Notes under the pieces: generated by a model
The model's database searches: none
Told to the model about the DNA's origin: nothing
The model's input: only the letters and a program-made list of their open reading frames with translations
Shown: in pieces, positions 30,371 to 40,770 of the stretch
Layout of the letters: every line of letters begins with the position of its first letter
Position numbering within the stretch: position 1 is the first letter of the stretch
From: Aquitalea pelogenes
Lineage (GTDB): Bacteria; Pseudomonadota; Gammaproteobacteria; Burkholderiales; Chromobacteriaceae
Assembly (NCBI RefSeq): GCF_001515305.1
Contig: NZ_LNQV01000007.1
Coordinates: 1 to 64,000 of the forward strand
DNA: 64,000 bases
Direction: 5' to 3'
Made by a program: the position numbers and the translations under genes

Positions 30371-33300
30371 TTGAAAAAGACTTTCGCCAGCAGTCTGGTC
30401 CTGCGCATGTGCGGATTGATCCTGCTGTCCATCCTGGTATTCGCCTTTGGCTGCTATCACCTGATCGTGCAGCGCACTGTCGACAGCCTGGCCCAGTCGG
30501 AAATGCAGATTTCCGCCCAGCAATTGCAGTCCCGCACCCAGCATTTGCTGTCCAGCGTGCAGGACACCTTGCGTGCCAGCCAGTCCTGGGGCCGCAACAG
30601 CACCTGGAACAGCCAGACCGAATGGCTGGCGGCCAATCGTCACGAACTGCAGCGCTTCAACGATTTCTTTTTCCCCATCATTGAAAACCACGCCGAGATA
30701 GCCTCGGTCAACATGGCACATCAGTCCGGGCGCGAAATCCTGCTGCTGCATGATGCCAACGGCGGCTGGACCAATCGCATCAGCGACCCGGCACACTGGG
30801 GCCGCACCACCTACTGGTTTTTCTGGGACCGGCAACGCAGGCTGATCCGCAGCGAGACACGGCAGCAGGATTACGACGCCCGCCAGCGCCCCTGGTTTCG
30901 CAATGCCATGGCCAGCAACGATGACGGGGCCATTGTCTGGACCAGGCCCTATACCTTCTACACCACGCACCAGATCGGCCTGACTGTCTCCACCCGCTGG
31001 ACCGCCAGTGACGGCAGCCGCTTCGTGATTGGCCATGACGTCAACCTGAGCAGCCTGTCCCGCCTGGCCGGCACCTTGCCTTCGGAAGGCGCCAAAACCC
31101 TGGCCTTGCTGGATGAACAGGGCCGCCTGCTGGCCCTGCCCTATGCCGATGGCCAATTGCAGCCGGGCGAGCAACTGCACCCGCTGGCCACGGTGAACAA
31201 CGGCCCCCTGTCGCATGCCTATCCGCACTGGCTGCTGCGCAGCCAGCTGGCCGGGCAAGCCAGCCGCTTCACCGCAGGCGGGCAGGAATGGTTCAGCCTG
31301 TTTCAGCCGATGACGCTTGGCGACCAAACCTGGTGGATTGCGGTGATTGCCCCCGAATCCTCCTTTCTGCCCGGCACCGCCAGCGACCTGATCCTGCTGG
31401 TACTGATCAGCATTGCCGCCCTGATTTGTGCCGGCATGGTGGCACTGCGCATGGCACAGCGCTTTGCCCGGCCACTGGAATTGCTGGCACAGGGCAGCGT
31501 CCGTTTCGGCCAGCTGGAGCTGCAACAGGCGGTCAGTCAGGATGCCCTGCAAGCCCCCTGGCTGGAAGTGCGCCAGCTGGCAGCCGCACAGGAGCAAATG
31601 CGTCAGCAATTGCTGGTCAAAACTTCCGAACTGCAACAGGCCCGCGCCGAGCTGGAGCAAAAAGTGGTCGAGCGCACCAGCGACCTGCAACATCAGGTAG
31701 CCCTGGTGGAAGCGCTGCTGGACACCATTCCCAATCCCATTTTCTACAAGGGTGCCGACACCCGCTTCATCGGTTGCAACCAGGCATACGAGCAGGCCTT
31801 CGGCATAGACAGAAGCAACTTCATCGGCAAACGGGTGCTGGAGCTGGAATACCTGCCGGCCAGCGCCCGCCAGATCTTCCAGCAGGAGGATGAAGCGGTC
31901 ATTGCCAACTGCAGCCGCATTTCGCGTGAAGAACAGCTGCGCTTTGCCGATGGGCAGTTGCATCACGTGCTGTATTCGGTCACCGGCTTCCGCCACGAGG
32001 ACAGCACCCCGGGCGGACTGATTGGCGTGATTGTCGATGTCAGCGCCATCAAGATTGCCGAGCAGGAAGCCCGTGCCGCCCGCCATCAGGCCGAAGCCGC
32101 CACCCGTGCCAAAGCCGAATTCCTGGCCAATATGAGCCATGAAATCCGCACGCCGATGAATGCCGTCATCGGCATGACCCAGCTGGCACTGCAAACCCAG
32201 CTGAGCCCGCAGCAACGCAATTATCTGGAGAAGGTCAATACCGCAGCCAACGGCCTGCTTGGCCTGATCAACGACATCCTGGATTTCTCCAAGATCGAAG
32301 CCGGCAAACTCAGTTGCGAGCAAACCGAATTCGCGCTGGAAGAAGTCATTGCCCGGGTGGCCGACCTGATGGCGCTGCGGGTGCGGGACAAGGGGCTGGA
32401 ACTGCTGTTCGACATTGACAGCGCGGTTCCCGCCCGGCTGATTGGCGACCCGCTGCGCCTGGGTCAGGTGCTGAACAACCTGGTGGGCAATGCCGTCAAG
32501 TTCACCGATTCCGGCGAGGTAACGCTGAGCGTGCGGCTGGAGCGGGAGGAACAGGACAAGCTGACACTGCACTTTGCCGTCAGTGACACCGGCATCGGCA
32601 TGAGCGCGGCCCAGCAGGACTGTATTTTCCAGGCTTTCTCGCAAGCTGACAGTTCCACCACCCGCCGTTACGGCGCACCGGCCTTGGCTTGAGCATCAGC
32701 AAGCACATCGTGCAACTGATGGATGGCGATATCACCGTCAGCAGCCAGCCAGGACAGGGCAGCTGCTTCAGCTTTACCTGCCAGTTCGGCAAGGCGGATG
32801 CCGAAGAGCCGGCACTGAGCACGCTGCCGGACATCCGTGGCATGCGTGCGCTGGTGGTGGATGACAATGCCGCAGCGCGCGAAGTATTCGTCCACATGCT
32901 GCAAGCACTGCAACTGGAATCATGGTCGGTGGACAGTGGCACGGCTGCCTTGCAGGCCCTGCAGCAGGCACAGGATGCCGGACTGCCCTATCAGCTGGTG
33001 CTGATCGACTGGAAAATGCCCGGTATGGACGGGGTGGAAACCCTGCGCCGCATCCAGGCCAATACACAACTGGACACCCCGGTATGCCTGCTGGCCACCG
33101 CGCACGATTGCGACAGCCTGAGCCAGGCGCTGGGCAACACCACGGTTGACGGCATTTTCAACAAGCCGGCCACCTTCTCCACCTTGCTGGACGCCATTCA
33201 CACCGCCTGCCGTCATCAGCCGGCGCTGCAAGTCGGCAGCAATGCCCCGCGGCTGGATCTGGCACAGCTGCGTCAGTTGCTGCAAGGCGCACAGGTCCTG

Positions 33301-34278
33301 CTGGTGGAAGATAACCAGACCAATCAGGAAGTGGCGCTGGAACTGTTGCGTCAGGTCGGCATACAGGCCGATCTGGCCGAAAACGGCGCCCAGGCCGTGG
33401 CGATGGCTGCCGCCAGGGACTATGCCCTGATACTGATGGACTGCCAGATGCCGGTGATGGACGGGCTGGAAGCCACGCGCCAGTTACGCCTGGGCACACG
33501 TCACAACGCGAGCAAGATCGTCGCCATGACCGCCAATGTCATGGAAGGCGAAGAACAGCGCTGCCTGGATGCCGGCATGGACGACTACATCGCCAAGCCC
33601 ATCGACATCCAGGTGTTTTACGCCTGCCTGCTGCGCCACTTGCGCCCCGGCATGCCGCAAAGCCTGCCCGGCAAGCTGACGCTGCCCGGCAGCAGCCGCA
33701 GCAGCGATGTCGTCCTGAACCGCGATGCCGCCCTGCTGCGCATGGGCGGAGACACCACCTTGTACCAGCGCTTGCTGCATCGCTTCCGCGAGCGGGAAAG
33801 CGATGCCTGCCAGCGGCTGCAACAAGCCTTGCAGCAGGCAGACACCGAAGCCGCCCGCCGCATCGTGCACAACCTCAAGGGCCTGGCCGGCAATCTGGGT
33901 GCGGACGCGCTGGCCGCCGCCTGCCGTCACGCGGAATACCATCTGGACAGCGATATCGACAGCCGCGACCAGGCCATCAGCAGGCTGGAACAACAGCTGC
34001 AAGCCCTGCTGGCACAACTGGAGCAGGAGCAAATACCGGCCACGACTATAGTGGGTGCCGGTCATGACAGCATCCGTGCATTGCTGGATACGCTGGAACA
34101 ACAACTGCGTGACGATGACATCCGCGCCAGCAAGACCGCGGCGGAATTGTTCCGCAACCTGGCTGATCACGAAGCCGCCGACGCCGCCGAACAGCTGTCA
34201 CGTCAGGCGGGCCAATATGAATACGAAGCCGCCTTGCAGCAGCTGGCCCAGCTGCGCGCCCGGCTGCAAGCAAGCTGA
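30371..34278 (+). CDS. Hybrid sensor histidine kinase (PAS-HisKA-HATPase-REC-REC-Hpt, frameshifted)
   Basis: A membrane-bound phosphorelay kinase of about 1302 residues after correction. An N-terminal helix ([19 protein letters not shown]), a large periplasmic Cache-type sensor, a second helix near 340-360, a coiled segment and a PAS domain precede HisKA with [11 protein letters not shown] (His590). The HATPase shows NAVKFTDSG and DTGIGM; the GTGLGLS box is split by a frame break at about 32673 (one missing G). Then come two receiver domains (VDDN...[12 protein letters not shown]...[11 protein letters not shown]) and an Hpt domain with [16 protein letters not shown] 30371 follows a GGAG site; no better ATG exists upstream. 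The HD-GYP regulator starts 30 bp later and is its likely output. Confidence 0.9.
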
Positions 34279-34308
34279 CCATGCATGCCAACCGAAAGCC
34301 CATTATCC

Positions 34309-35355
34309 ATGGCTGATCTCAGACAACGTCAAAGCATCCTGATTGCCGACGATGTGCCGGACAATATCGAATTGCTGGCCGCCATCCTGGAAGACGAATA
34401 CACCATCAAGGTGGCACCCAATGGTGAGAAGGCGCTCAAGATTGCCTATTCCGACACCCCGCCGGACCTGATCCTGCTGGACGTGATGATGCCAGGCCTG
34501 AGCGGGCATGAAGTGTGCCGCCGGCTGAAGTCCAATCCGGACCGTCAGCACATTCCGGTCATCTTCGTCACCGCCATGTGTTCGGTGGAGGATGAAAAGC
34601 TGGGGCTGGAAATCGGCGCGGTGGATTACATCACCAAACCTATCAGCCCGCCGGTGGTCAAGGCACGGGTGCGCACCCATCTGGCCTTGTACGACCAGAC
34701 GCGCGAACTGGAGCGCATGGTGGTTCAGCGCACCAACGAGTTGCTCAGCTCGCGCCAGCAAATCATCCAGCGCCTGGGGCGTGCCGCCGAGTTCAAGGAC
34801 AACGAAACCGGCAACCATGTCATCCGCATGGCGCATGCCACCCGGCTGATCGCCGAAGTGGCCGGCCTTGGCAGCAAGGCGCAGGAAATCCTGCAACTGG
34901 CCGCGCCCATGCACGATATCGGCAAGATCGGCATTCCGGATCACATCCTGCTCAAACCGGGCAAGCTGGATGCCGAAGAATGGAAGCTGATGAAACAGCA
35001 CCCGCAAATGGGGGCCGACATCATTGGCAGCCACGATGACGGGCTGCTGCAAACCGCCGGCATCATTGCGCTGAGCCATCACGAGCGCTGGGATGGCAGT
35101 GGCTATCCCTTCGGCTTGCGTGGCGAGGCCATTCCACTGGCCGGGCGCATCGTGGCCATTGCCGATGTATTTGATGCGCTGCTGTCGGCCCGTCCCTATA
35201 AAAAGGCCCTGCCGCTTGAAGAAGCGCTGGACTATATGTACGGCCAGTCCGGCGCGCACTTCGACCCGCAACTGATTGCCGCCTTTCGCAAGGCCTTGCC
35301 GGAAATCCTGCGGATTCGCGCCAACTATGCCGACGACGAGGGTCAGGACAACTGA
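34309..35355 (+). CDS. Response regulator with HD-GYP c-di-GMP phosphodiesterase
   Basis: A 348-residue two-component output protein. The receiver domain has acidic pair DD near residue 17, phospho-acceptor Asp58 ([10 protein letters not shown]) and the lysine KPIS. The HD-GYP domain follows from about 155 with [26 protein letters not shown] and [14 protein letters not shown], all canonical, predicting hydrolysis of c-di-GMP to GMP. ATG 34309 is chosen; an in-frame ATG at 34285 adds eight residues. It lies directly behind the hybrid kinase, whose Hpt domain probably phosphorylates it. Confidence 0.92.
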   Translation: MADLRQRQSILIADDVPDNIELLAAILEDEYTIKVAPNGEKALKIAYSDTPPDLILLDVMMPGLSGHEVCRRLKSNPDRQHIPVIFVTAMCSVEDEKLGLEIGAVDYITKPISPPVVKARVRTHLALYDQTRELERMVVQRTNELLSSRQQIIQRLGRAAEFKDNETGNHVIRMAHATRLIAEVAGLGSKAQEILQLAAPMHDIGKIGIPDHILLKPGKLDAEEWKLMKQHPQMGADIIGSHDDGLLQTAGIIALSHHERWDGSGYPFGLRGEAIPLAGRIVAIADVFDALLSARPYKKALPLEEALDYMYGQSGAHFDPQLIAAFRKALPEILRIRANYADDEGQDN

Positions 35356-35386
35356 GTGCTGACGGTTTTCGTACAGGCAGAAAAAC

Positions 35387-35411
35387 AAAACCCCCGGCTA
35401 GCGGGGGTTTT
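35387..35411. terminator. Bidirectional terminator
   Basis: AAAACCCCC and GGGGGTTTT enclose the loop GGCTAGC. The symmetric A and T runs serve both the HD-GYP regulator and the convergent chemotaxis receptor gene. Confidence 0.88.
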
Positions 35412-35435
35412 GCTTTGGGATTACTGCGTCCGGGC

Positions 35436-37307
35436 TTACAGCTTGAACTGCGACACCAGGTTGCGCAAATCACCACCACGGCGCGACAGGTCCTGAATGA
35501 TGGTGAGAATGCGTTGCACGTTCTCATCACTTTCCAGTGCCTTGGTGTTGATGCGCTCTGCACTTTGCGCCATCACCGTGGTCGCCGTGCTCTGCTCCTT
35601 GGTGGAGCTGGTGATTTCCGACATGCGGCTGGCAATGTCCTGCGTGCTGGCCTTGATGCGGCCCACCTTCTCGGCCGCTTCACGCGACATCGCCACCCCG
35701 GTGGCAACACGCTCGTTGGTCTTGCTGGTATGGCCGATTGCCACTTCGGTCTGGCTCATCACGCTGTTGATCATCTGCGCGATTTCTACCGTGGCCGATG
35801 CTGTCCGCTCGGCCAGCTTGCGTACTTCGTCCGCCACCACGGCAAAGCCACGACCTTGCTCACCGGCACGTGCCGCTTCAATGGCCGCATTCAGTGCCAG
35901 CAGGTTGGTCTGGTCCGCAATGTCACGAATCACCGCCACAATGCCGCGAATCTGTTCGGAATGCGAAGACAGGTCGCCCATGGCGCTTTGCAGGGCATCC
36001 ACCGTCTGCACGATGGACTGCACTTCGCGCGCCACTTGCTCCATCGCCTGGTAGGAGTCTTCCGAGTTTTCACGGGTGGAAGCGACCAGTACTTCGGTTT
36101 CCCCGGCATTGTCGGCAATGTGGTTGATGCTGACGGTGATCTCTTCGATCGTTGCCGCCGTGGCCGACAGTTCATTGGACTGCACGCGGGAATCCGAGGC
36201 AATGCTCTCGGCGGCCTGATGCAGGGCTGCGGTATCGCGCGCCAGCGCTTCGGCATCGTTGCGCACCGAGACGAACATGCCATGCAGCTTGTGGACGAAG
36301 GCATTGAAGGCCTCGGCAATCTGGCCAACTTCATCATGCGAGCGTACCGGCAGGTGCAGGGTCAGGTCGCCATCGCCGCTGGCTACGTTACGCATTGCAT
36401 CGCGCAGTTCGGTCAGGCCGGACATCATGCGGGCCACACCGATGGTTGCCAGCAAGGCCGCCACCACCACACCGGCAATCAGCACGGCGATCATCAGCTC
36501 GATCAGGTGGGTCACTGACACGGTAGCCGCCGCCACCGGCACCACCACGCCCAGCAGCCAGCCGGTCTTGCCCACCGGATACAGCGCAGTCATGCTGGCT
36601 TCGCCGTTCAGGTTGATGGTTTGCAGTGTGCCGTCCTTGCTGACACTGTTCAGATCAAAGCCCGGCATCACTTCGTTGATTTTCTTCAAGCCCGAATCCT
36701 TGACCGGATGGGCAATCACCGAGCCGTCACCGGTAATCAGGAAGGCAAAGCCGTCACCCGGCAGCTTGGAGGACACCACTTCGTCCGCTACGCGCACCAG
36801 GGAGACATCACCACCGGCCACGGCAACCAGCTGGCCATCTTTGCGCAGGGCCTTGGCAAAGGTGATGATGGGCTTCTTGGTAGCAGCGTCAATGTAAGGC
36901 GCAGTGGCAATGGCGTCCTGCGAATTGCTGGCCGCCAGGTACCACGGTCGGCCTGTCGGGTCATAGCCCGGAGGCACTGGCGTGGAGCCGGTGAATTGCG
37001 TCATTTTCTTGCTGGGTTCACCGACATACATGTCATCCAGCTTGCCAGCCACCTGCGACTGGTCAAGGATGGGTTTCATGTCCCCTTCGGTAAAGTGCAG
37101 CAAGGCAGAGCCGACAATATTCTGACGCGTGGAAACCCACTCGGTAATAAAGCTGACCTTGTTATTGGCCGTCTGGACAATCTGGTCACTGATGGAAGAA
37201 AGCATCGCTTCCTTCATTTTCCAGTAGGCCACACCGCAGAACAGCAGCGAAATGGCTACCAGAATCATCAGTACAAATGCAAGCATTCTGGAACGGAGAG
37301 TACGCAT
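35436..37307 (-). CDS. Methyl-accepting chemotaxis protein, dCache type
   Basis: A 623-residue transmembrane chemoreceptor. An N-terminal helix (about 10-30), a periplasmic double-Cache ligand domain (with PTGRPWY and [13 protein letters not shown]), a second helix ([20 protein letters not shown]), a HAMP linker and the signalling coiled coil follow. The hairpin tip [40 protein letters not shown] is standard (here given by its known boundaries, residues about 455-495). The Cache fold suggests an amino-acid or organic-acid ligand. No C-terminal CheR pentapeptide is seen. Confidence 0.94.
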   Translation of the reverse strand: MRTLRSRMLAFVLMILVAISLLFCGVAYWKMKEAMLSSISDQIVQTANNKVSFITEWVSTRQNIVGSALLHFTEGDMKPILDQSQVAGKLDDMYVGEPSKKMTQFTGSTPVPPGYDPTGRPWYLAASNSQDAIATAPYIDAATKKPIITFAKALRKDGQLVAVAGGDVSLVRVADEVVSSKLPGDGFAFLITGDGSVIAHPVKDSGLKKINEVMPGFDLNSVSKDGTLQTINLNGEASMTALYPVGKTGWLLGVVVPVAAATVSVTHLIELMIAVLIAGVVVAALLATIGVARMMSGLTELRDAMRNVASGDGDLTLHLPVRSHDEVGQIAEAFNAFVHKLHGMFVSVRNDAEALARDTAALHQAAESIASDSRVQSNELSATAATIEEITVSINHIADNAGETEVLVASTRENSEDSYQAMEQVAREVQSIVQTVDALQSAMGDLSSHSEQIRGIVAVIRDIADQTNLLALNAAIEAARAGEQGRGFAVVADEVRKLAERTASATVEIAQMINSVMSQTEVAIGHTSKTNERVATGVAMSREAAEKVGRIKASTQDIASRMSEITSSTKEQSTATTVMAQSAERINTKALESDENVQRILTIIQDLSRRGGDLRNLVSQFKL

Positions 37308-37620
37308 GGAGGATCCTGTTCTTATAATTACTTAAAACCACACATTGCTAGCTGACACGACCGCCTGAGGTGGTCACCGGCGTGCTGCAATGTTCCCGGC
37401 TTCAATCCGACACGTCAATACCAATTTCAAATGCATCCAGCATTTTCAACAGACTGATGCACAATATTGGCATTGATGAAGCAATTAACGCTCTGTTTCA
37501 TGCATATCCCTCCCCGAAACATCAAATAAAACACTGACTGAATAGATTTATCACTGCTCTCTCTAGTTATTGATCAGTTTCAGGCAACAATCCAGCACTA
37601 CACACAAAATAGACCAAAGG
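37308..37620. other. Non-coding spacer between chemoreceptor and HU genes
   Basis: About 310 bases upstream of the minus-strand chemoreceptor, noticeably AT-richer than the flanks. It must contain that gene's promoter and leader, but I see no convincing -35/-10 pair, repeat or open frame with coding character. Confidence 0.5.
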
Positions 37621-37654
37621 CATGAAAAAAGGACGCCGCTGCGTCCTTTTCATG
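37621..37654 (-). terminator. Terminator of the HU gene
   Basis: AAAAGGACGC (37627-37636) pairs with GCGTCCTTTT (37641-37650) around the loop CGCT. Read on the minus strand it ends in six T residues, 30 bases after the HU stop. Confidence 0.85.
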
Positions 37655-37683
37655 TCAATTACCGGTCACCCCGGTATGGCCGA

Positions 37684-37959
37684 TCAGCCGGCTACGGCTT
37701 CCTTCAGCAGCTTGATGGGAGTGAACACCACCTTGCGCTTTGCCGGGATCAGCACGGTTTCGCCGGTTTTCGGATTGCGGCCATTGCGCTCCGCCGTATT
37801 TTTCACCTTGAACTTGCCGGTACTGGCCAGCGTGACCTCACCACCGCTGACCAGCTCATCACGAATGGTCTGTTCCAGCGCATCCATGAAGCGCAGGACA
37901 TCGACTTTGCTGCAACCGGTTTTTTCGGAAAGGATGGCAATGAGTTGTTGTTTGGTCAT
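37684..37959 (-). CDS. HU-family DNA-binding protein
   Basis: A 91-residue histone-like protein that bends and compacts DNA as a dimer. It has the N-terminal helices MTKQQLIAILSEKTGCSKVDVLRFMDAL, the family signature through GKFKVKNTAERNGRNPKTGE, and the arm region with the intercalating proline (RNGRNPKTG). It is monocistronic with its own terminator. Whether it equals HupA, HupB or a third paralogue of the host cannot be told from one copy. Confidence 0.92.
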   Translation of the reverse strand: MTKQQLIAILSEKTGCSKVDVLRFMDALEQTIRDELVSGGEVTLASTGKFKVKNTAERNGRNPKTGETVLIPAKRKVVFTPIKLLKEAVAG

Positions 37960-38088
37960 GCAAGGCTCCTGCGCCGCAAAAGGTGAATAGTCTCAAGCAG
38001 GAAGGTTAACCAGCCAGACCCTGCTCCAGCAAGGAAAATTTGTCATATCTGCCACAAGAGGCCGTGCCTGCCCTGCCTGCTCCAGACT

Positions 38089-38138
38089 TTTTGTACATGG
38101 ATATTGCCTGCTTGCCCTGTCAGTTTTGATTTTGTACA
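38089..38138 (+). promoter_or_regulatory. Direct repeat TTTTGTACA upstream of the S24-like gene
   Basis: TTTTGTACA occurs at 38089-38097 and 38130-38138, 41 bp apart (about four helical turns), ending 30 bp before the S24-like start. It may be a regulator-binding pair; the second copy is followed by AT-rich sequence (TTTCATAAT) suited to a -10. Confidence 0.4.
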
Positions 38139-38168
38139 ATTTCATAATCAACAGTGCGGAGCTTCATC

Positions 38169-38477
38169 ATGACAGACACCATGAACGCGGATCAGAGCCA
38201 GGCTTTCTATCTGACCATGCCCGACCACTCGCTGAGCGGCGCCGGTATTGCTGCCGGGCATATCCTTACCATCGATGCGCAGCGCAGCCCGGTACAAGGC
38301 AATCTGGTGCTGGCCGCCGTGGATGGCGAATTCATGGTGCGTCGCCTGCAGCGCAACGGGCAGCGGCTGTGCCTGCTGGCCGCTCATCCGGACTACCCGC
38401 CGATAGAGGCGGATTACGGCCAGGACTTTGCCATCTGGGGTGTCATCAGCCAGTCGGACTGCCACCTTACGGCATAG
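38169..38477 (+). CDS. Stand-alone LexA/UmuD-like (S24 fold) protein without catalytic lysine
   Basis: A 102-residue protein consisting only of the S24/LexA-type C-terminal fold. Aligned to UmuD, DHSLSGAGI carries the serine (Ser21), and AAVDGEFMVRRL aligns with the UmuD stretch that contains catalytic Lys97, here Arg58. AHPDYPPIEA and FAIWGVISQ match the rest of the fold. There is no helix-turn-helix and no Ala-Gly or Cys-Gly cleavage site, since only 20 residues precede the serine. Start ATG 38169 has GGAG 7 bases upstream. No umuC or imuB neighbour is present. The protein is probably not self-cleaving; its role is unknown. Confidence 0.8.
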   Translation: MTDTMNADQSQAFYLTMPDHSLSGAGIAAGHILTIDAQRSPVQGNLVLAAVDGEFMVRRLQRNGQRLCLLAAHPDYPPIEADYGQDFAIWGVISQSDCHLTA

Positions 38478-38612
38478 CAACAGGCCGTAGCCTGCGGAGT
38501 GCCACTTGTCTGTCATTCGGCAAGATACTGATTTTTAGTGACTTGTCGCCCTCACCTTCCTGTCTATAACGACACTATGTCATCCGACACAATTCAGGAC
38601 AGGGAGCGCTTC

Positions 38613-40232
38613 GTGAACATTTCGCAACGACTGGCACTGACACTGGGCATTGCCTTGCTGGCATTGATAGGTATCGGCGGCTTCGGCCTGTATCAGCAAA
38701 AACAGGCTAATGCCCGCTTCGAATACCTGACGGCCAATACCTTCCCCAGCATCATTGCGCTGGATGAAATGCAGGATGCTCTGACCCAGATGCGCACCGG
38801 CACCTACCGCCATGTCATTGCGCAAAACGACAGTCAGAAAGAAAAAGACCAGCAGGCCATCAATACCCAGGACAAACACTTTGATGAAGCCGCAGCCCAT
38901 TACGAGAAAGACCTGATCGTCAACGCCGAGGACCGCCAGTTGCTGGAGCAGGACCGCAAGCTGGTGGCCAGCTATCGCAGCGCCCGCGATGCCTTGTTGC
39001 AGCTGTCACGACAGCACAAGACCCAGGAAGCCGAGCAGGCCATCACCGGCGGCAATATGCGCGCGGCGACTGCGGCCTTGAGCAAGAACCTGCAGGAACA
39101 CATGCAATTCAACTACCGGTTGGCGGGCAAGCTGGCCGATGACAACCGGCAGGCCTATCAGCAGGCCATCACCATGTCGATTGCGGTCATTGCTGCCTGC
39201 CTGCTGGGCTGTGCACTGCTGGGTGGCAGCCTGTTCCGGCACATTCGCAGCAGCCTGCTGGGCATGCGCGACGTGATGTTCAATGTGCGAGAGGCGCTGG
39301 ATTTCCGCCTGCGGGTGAAAGTGATGCGCCAGGATGAAGTGGGCGAAACCGCCATGGCATTCAATGCCCTGCTGCAACAATTGCAGGACAGTTTCCAGGA
39401 CATCCGCCGCAGCGTGGAATCCGTCGACCAGGCCATTGAGGGCATGGCCAGCAACACCACGCAGATTGCCCGCAGTTCCGAGTTGCAAAGCGAAGCTGCA
39501 GCCGCCATGGCAGCGGCCATCGAGGAAATGACGGTCAGCATCAACCATGTGTCCGACCGCGCGCTGGAGGCCAACCAGCAAACCAGTGCCGCAGGCGATA
39601 CCGCCAGCCAGGGTGGGCAGGTAATCCTGGCTACGGTGAGCGGCATCACGGTGGTTTCCGAATCCATCCGCCAGGCGGCTGCCCAGGTGGCCAGCTTGCG
39701 TCAGGACAGCCAGACGGTGGCCACGGTGATGAACATCATCAAGGAAATTGCCGAACAGACCAATTTGCTGGCGCTGAATGCGGCCATCGAAGCGGCGCGG
39801 GCCGGGGAAATGGGCCGCGGCTTTGCCGTGGTAGCCGATGAGGTGCGCAAGCTGGCAGAGCGCACGGCCAAGTCCACCACGGAAATTTCCACGGTCATCA
39901 GCCAGATGCAGCAAGGCACGCAGGATGCTGTTGGCAGCATGGAACGCGTGGTGGAACGCGCCAATCAGGAAGCCGATGCCGCACGCGGTGCAAACAGCGC
40001 CATCGAACGCATCCAGGACAATACCCAGCAGGCCAGGGAACTGGTGCATGACATTTCCCACAGCATTTCCGAACAAACCAGCACCAGCACCACCATTGCC
40101 CAGCGGGTGGAACAGATTGCCCAGATGGCAGAGGAAAACTCGTCTGCCGCCAGCAGCTCGGCCGATGCCGCACGTGAACTGCACAAGCAGGCCAGAACCA
40201 TTCTCAACACCGTGGCGCAGTATCAGGTGTAA
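38613..40232 (+). CDS. Methyl-accepting chemotaxis protein, four-helix-bundle type
   Basis: A 539-residue chemoreceptor with an N-terminal helix ([21 protein letters not shown]), a periplasmic four-helix bundle sensor of about 150 residues, a second helix ([21 protein letters not shown]), HAMP, and the signalling domain with the tip motif [22 protein letters not shown] 38613 was chosen because AGGGAG lies 7 bases upstream and the product starts (V/M)[11 protein letters not shown], the common form in this subfamily. ATG 38577 would add 12 residues. The ligand is unknown. Confidence 0.92.
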   Translation: MNISQRLALTLGIALLALIGIGGFGLYQQKQANARFEYLTANTFPSIIALDEMQDALTQMRTGTYRHVIAQNDSQKEKDQQAINTQDKHFDEAAAHYEKDLIVNAEDRQLLEQDRKLVASYRSARDALLQLSRQHKTQEAEQAITGGNMRAATAALSKNLQEHMQFNYRLAGKLADDNRQAYQQAITMSIAVIAACLLGCALLGGSLFRHIRSSLLGMRDVMFNVREALDFRLRVKVMRQDEVGETAMAFNALLQQLQDSFQDIRRSVESVDQAIEGMASNTTQIARSSELQSEAAAAMAAAIEEMTVSINHVSDRALEANQQTSAAGDTASQGGQVILATVSGITVVSESIRQAAAQVASLRQDSQTVATVMNIIKEIAEQTNLLALNAAIEAARAGEMGRGFAVVADEVRKLAERTAKSTTEISTVISQMQQGTQDAVGSMERVVERANQEADAARGANSAIERIQDNTQQARELVHDISHSISEQTSTSTTIAQRVEQIAQMAEENSSAASSSADAARELHKQARTILNTVAQYQV

Positions 40233-40264
40233 CGCCACCTGCTTTGCCCTGCAGCCATACCCGT

Positions 40265-40693
40265 CTACAGATGGGTATGGCGCTCCGGACGGGCGGCGGT
40301 TTCCATTTCGGCCAGACCCTGCAAGATGCCGCAGGCGTCCAGCGCCTGTGTCTGCTGGCAGCGCTGGCGCAGTTCATCCAGCTGCGCTTTCAGCTGCACC
40401 AGTTCGGCAATGCGCGCATCCACATGACTGATATGCGCATCCAGCACCTGGTTCACCCCGCCGCAATCGGACTGCGGGTCTGCCATCAGTGACAGCAACT
40501 GGTGGATTTCCTCATGCGTCATGTCCAGCGCCCGGCAGTTACGGATAAAGCGCAGCCGTTCCAGATGGCGCTCGCCATAGCTGCGATAGTTGTTAGCCTC
40601 GCGTTGTGGCGGTGGCAACAGCCCGGTCTTTTCATAAAAGCGCACGGTTTCGCTGGTACAGTCCGCCAGTCTGGCCAATTCACCAATTTTCAT
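40265..40693 (-). CDS. cadR: MerR-family Cd(II)/Pb(II) regulator
   Basis: A 142-residue metal-sensing activator. The N-terminal winged helix is MKIGELARLADCTSETVRFYEKTGLL, followed by a long dimerisation helix. Cys77 (SDCGGVN), Cys112 and Cys121 match the metal-binding cysteines described for CadR/PbrR proteins. A His-containing C-terminus (ERHTHL) is also typical of CadR. It is divergent from the P-type ATPase gene and binds the 19-bp-spacer promoter between them. Confidence 0.9.
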   Translation of the reverse strand: MKIGELARLADCTSETVRFYEKTGLLPPPQREANNYRSYGERHLERLRFIRNCRALDMTHEEIHQLLSLMADPQSDCGGVNQVLDAHISHVDARIAELVQLKAQLDELRQRCQQTQALDACGILQGLAEMETAARPERHTHL

Positions 40694-40711
40694 TGCACTC
40701 TCCTTTAGCTG

Positions 40712-40742
40712 TTGACCTTGAAGTTGCTACAGGGTGTTAACT
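40712..40742 (+). promoter_or_regulatory. MerR-type promoter and operator for cadA
   Basis: -35 TTGACC (40712-40717) and -10 TTAACT (40737-40742) are 19 bp apart, the stretched spacing that MerR proteins correct. The dyad ACCTTGAAG-TTG-CTACAGGGT (40715-40735) lies between them, as in other CadR/ZntR operators. Confidence 0.85.
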
Positions 40743-40770
40743 GTATGCCAATGCAACACAGGAGACCAGC

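Noticed and set aside
30296-32644. 782-codon minus-strand open frame
   Set aside because: Shadow of the hybrid histidine kinase; no domain pattern.
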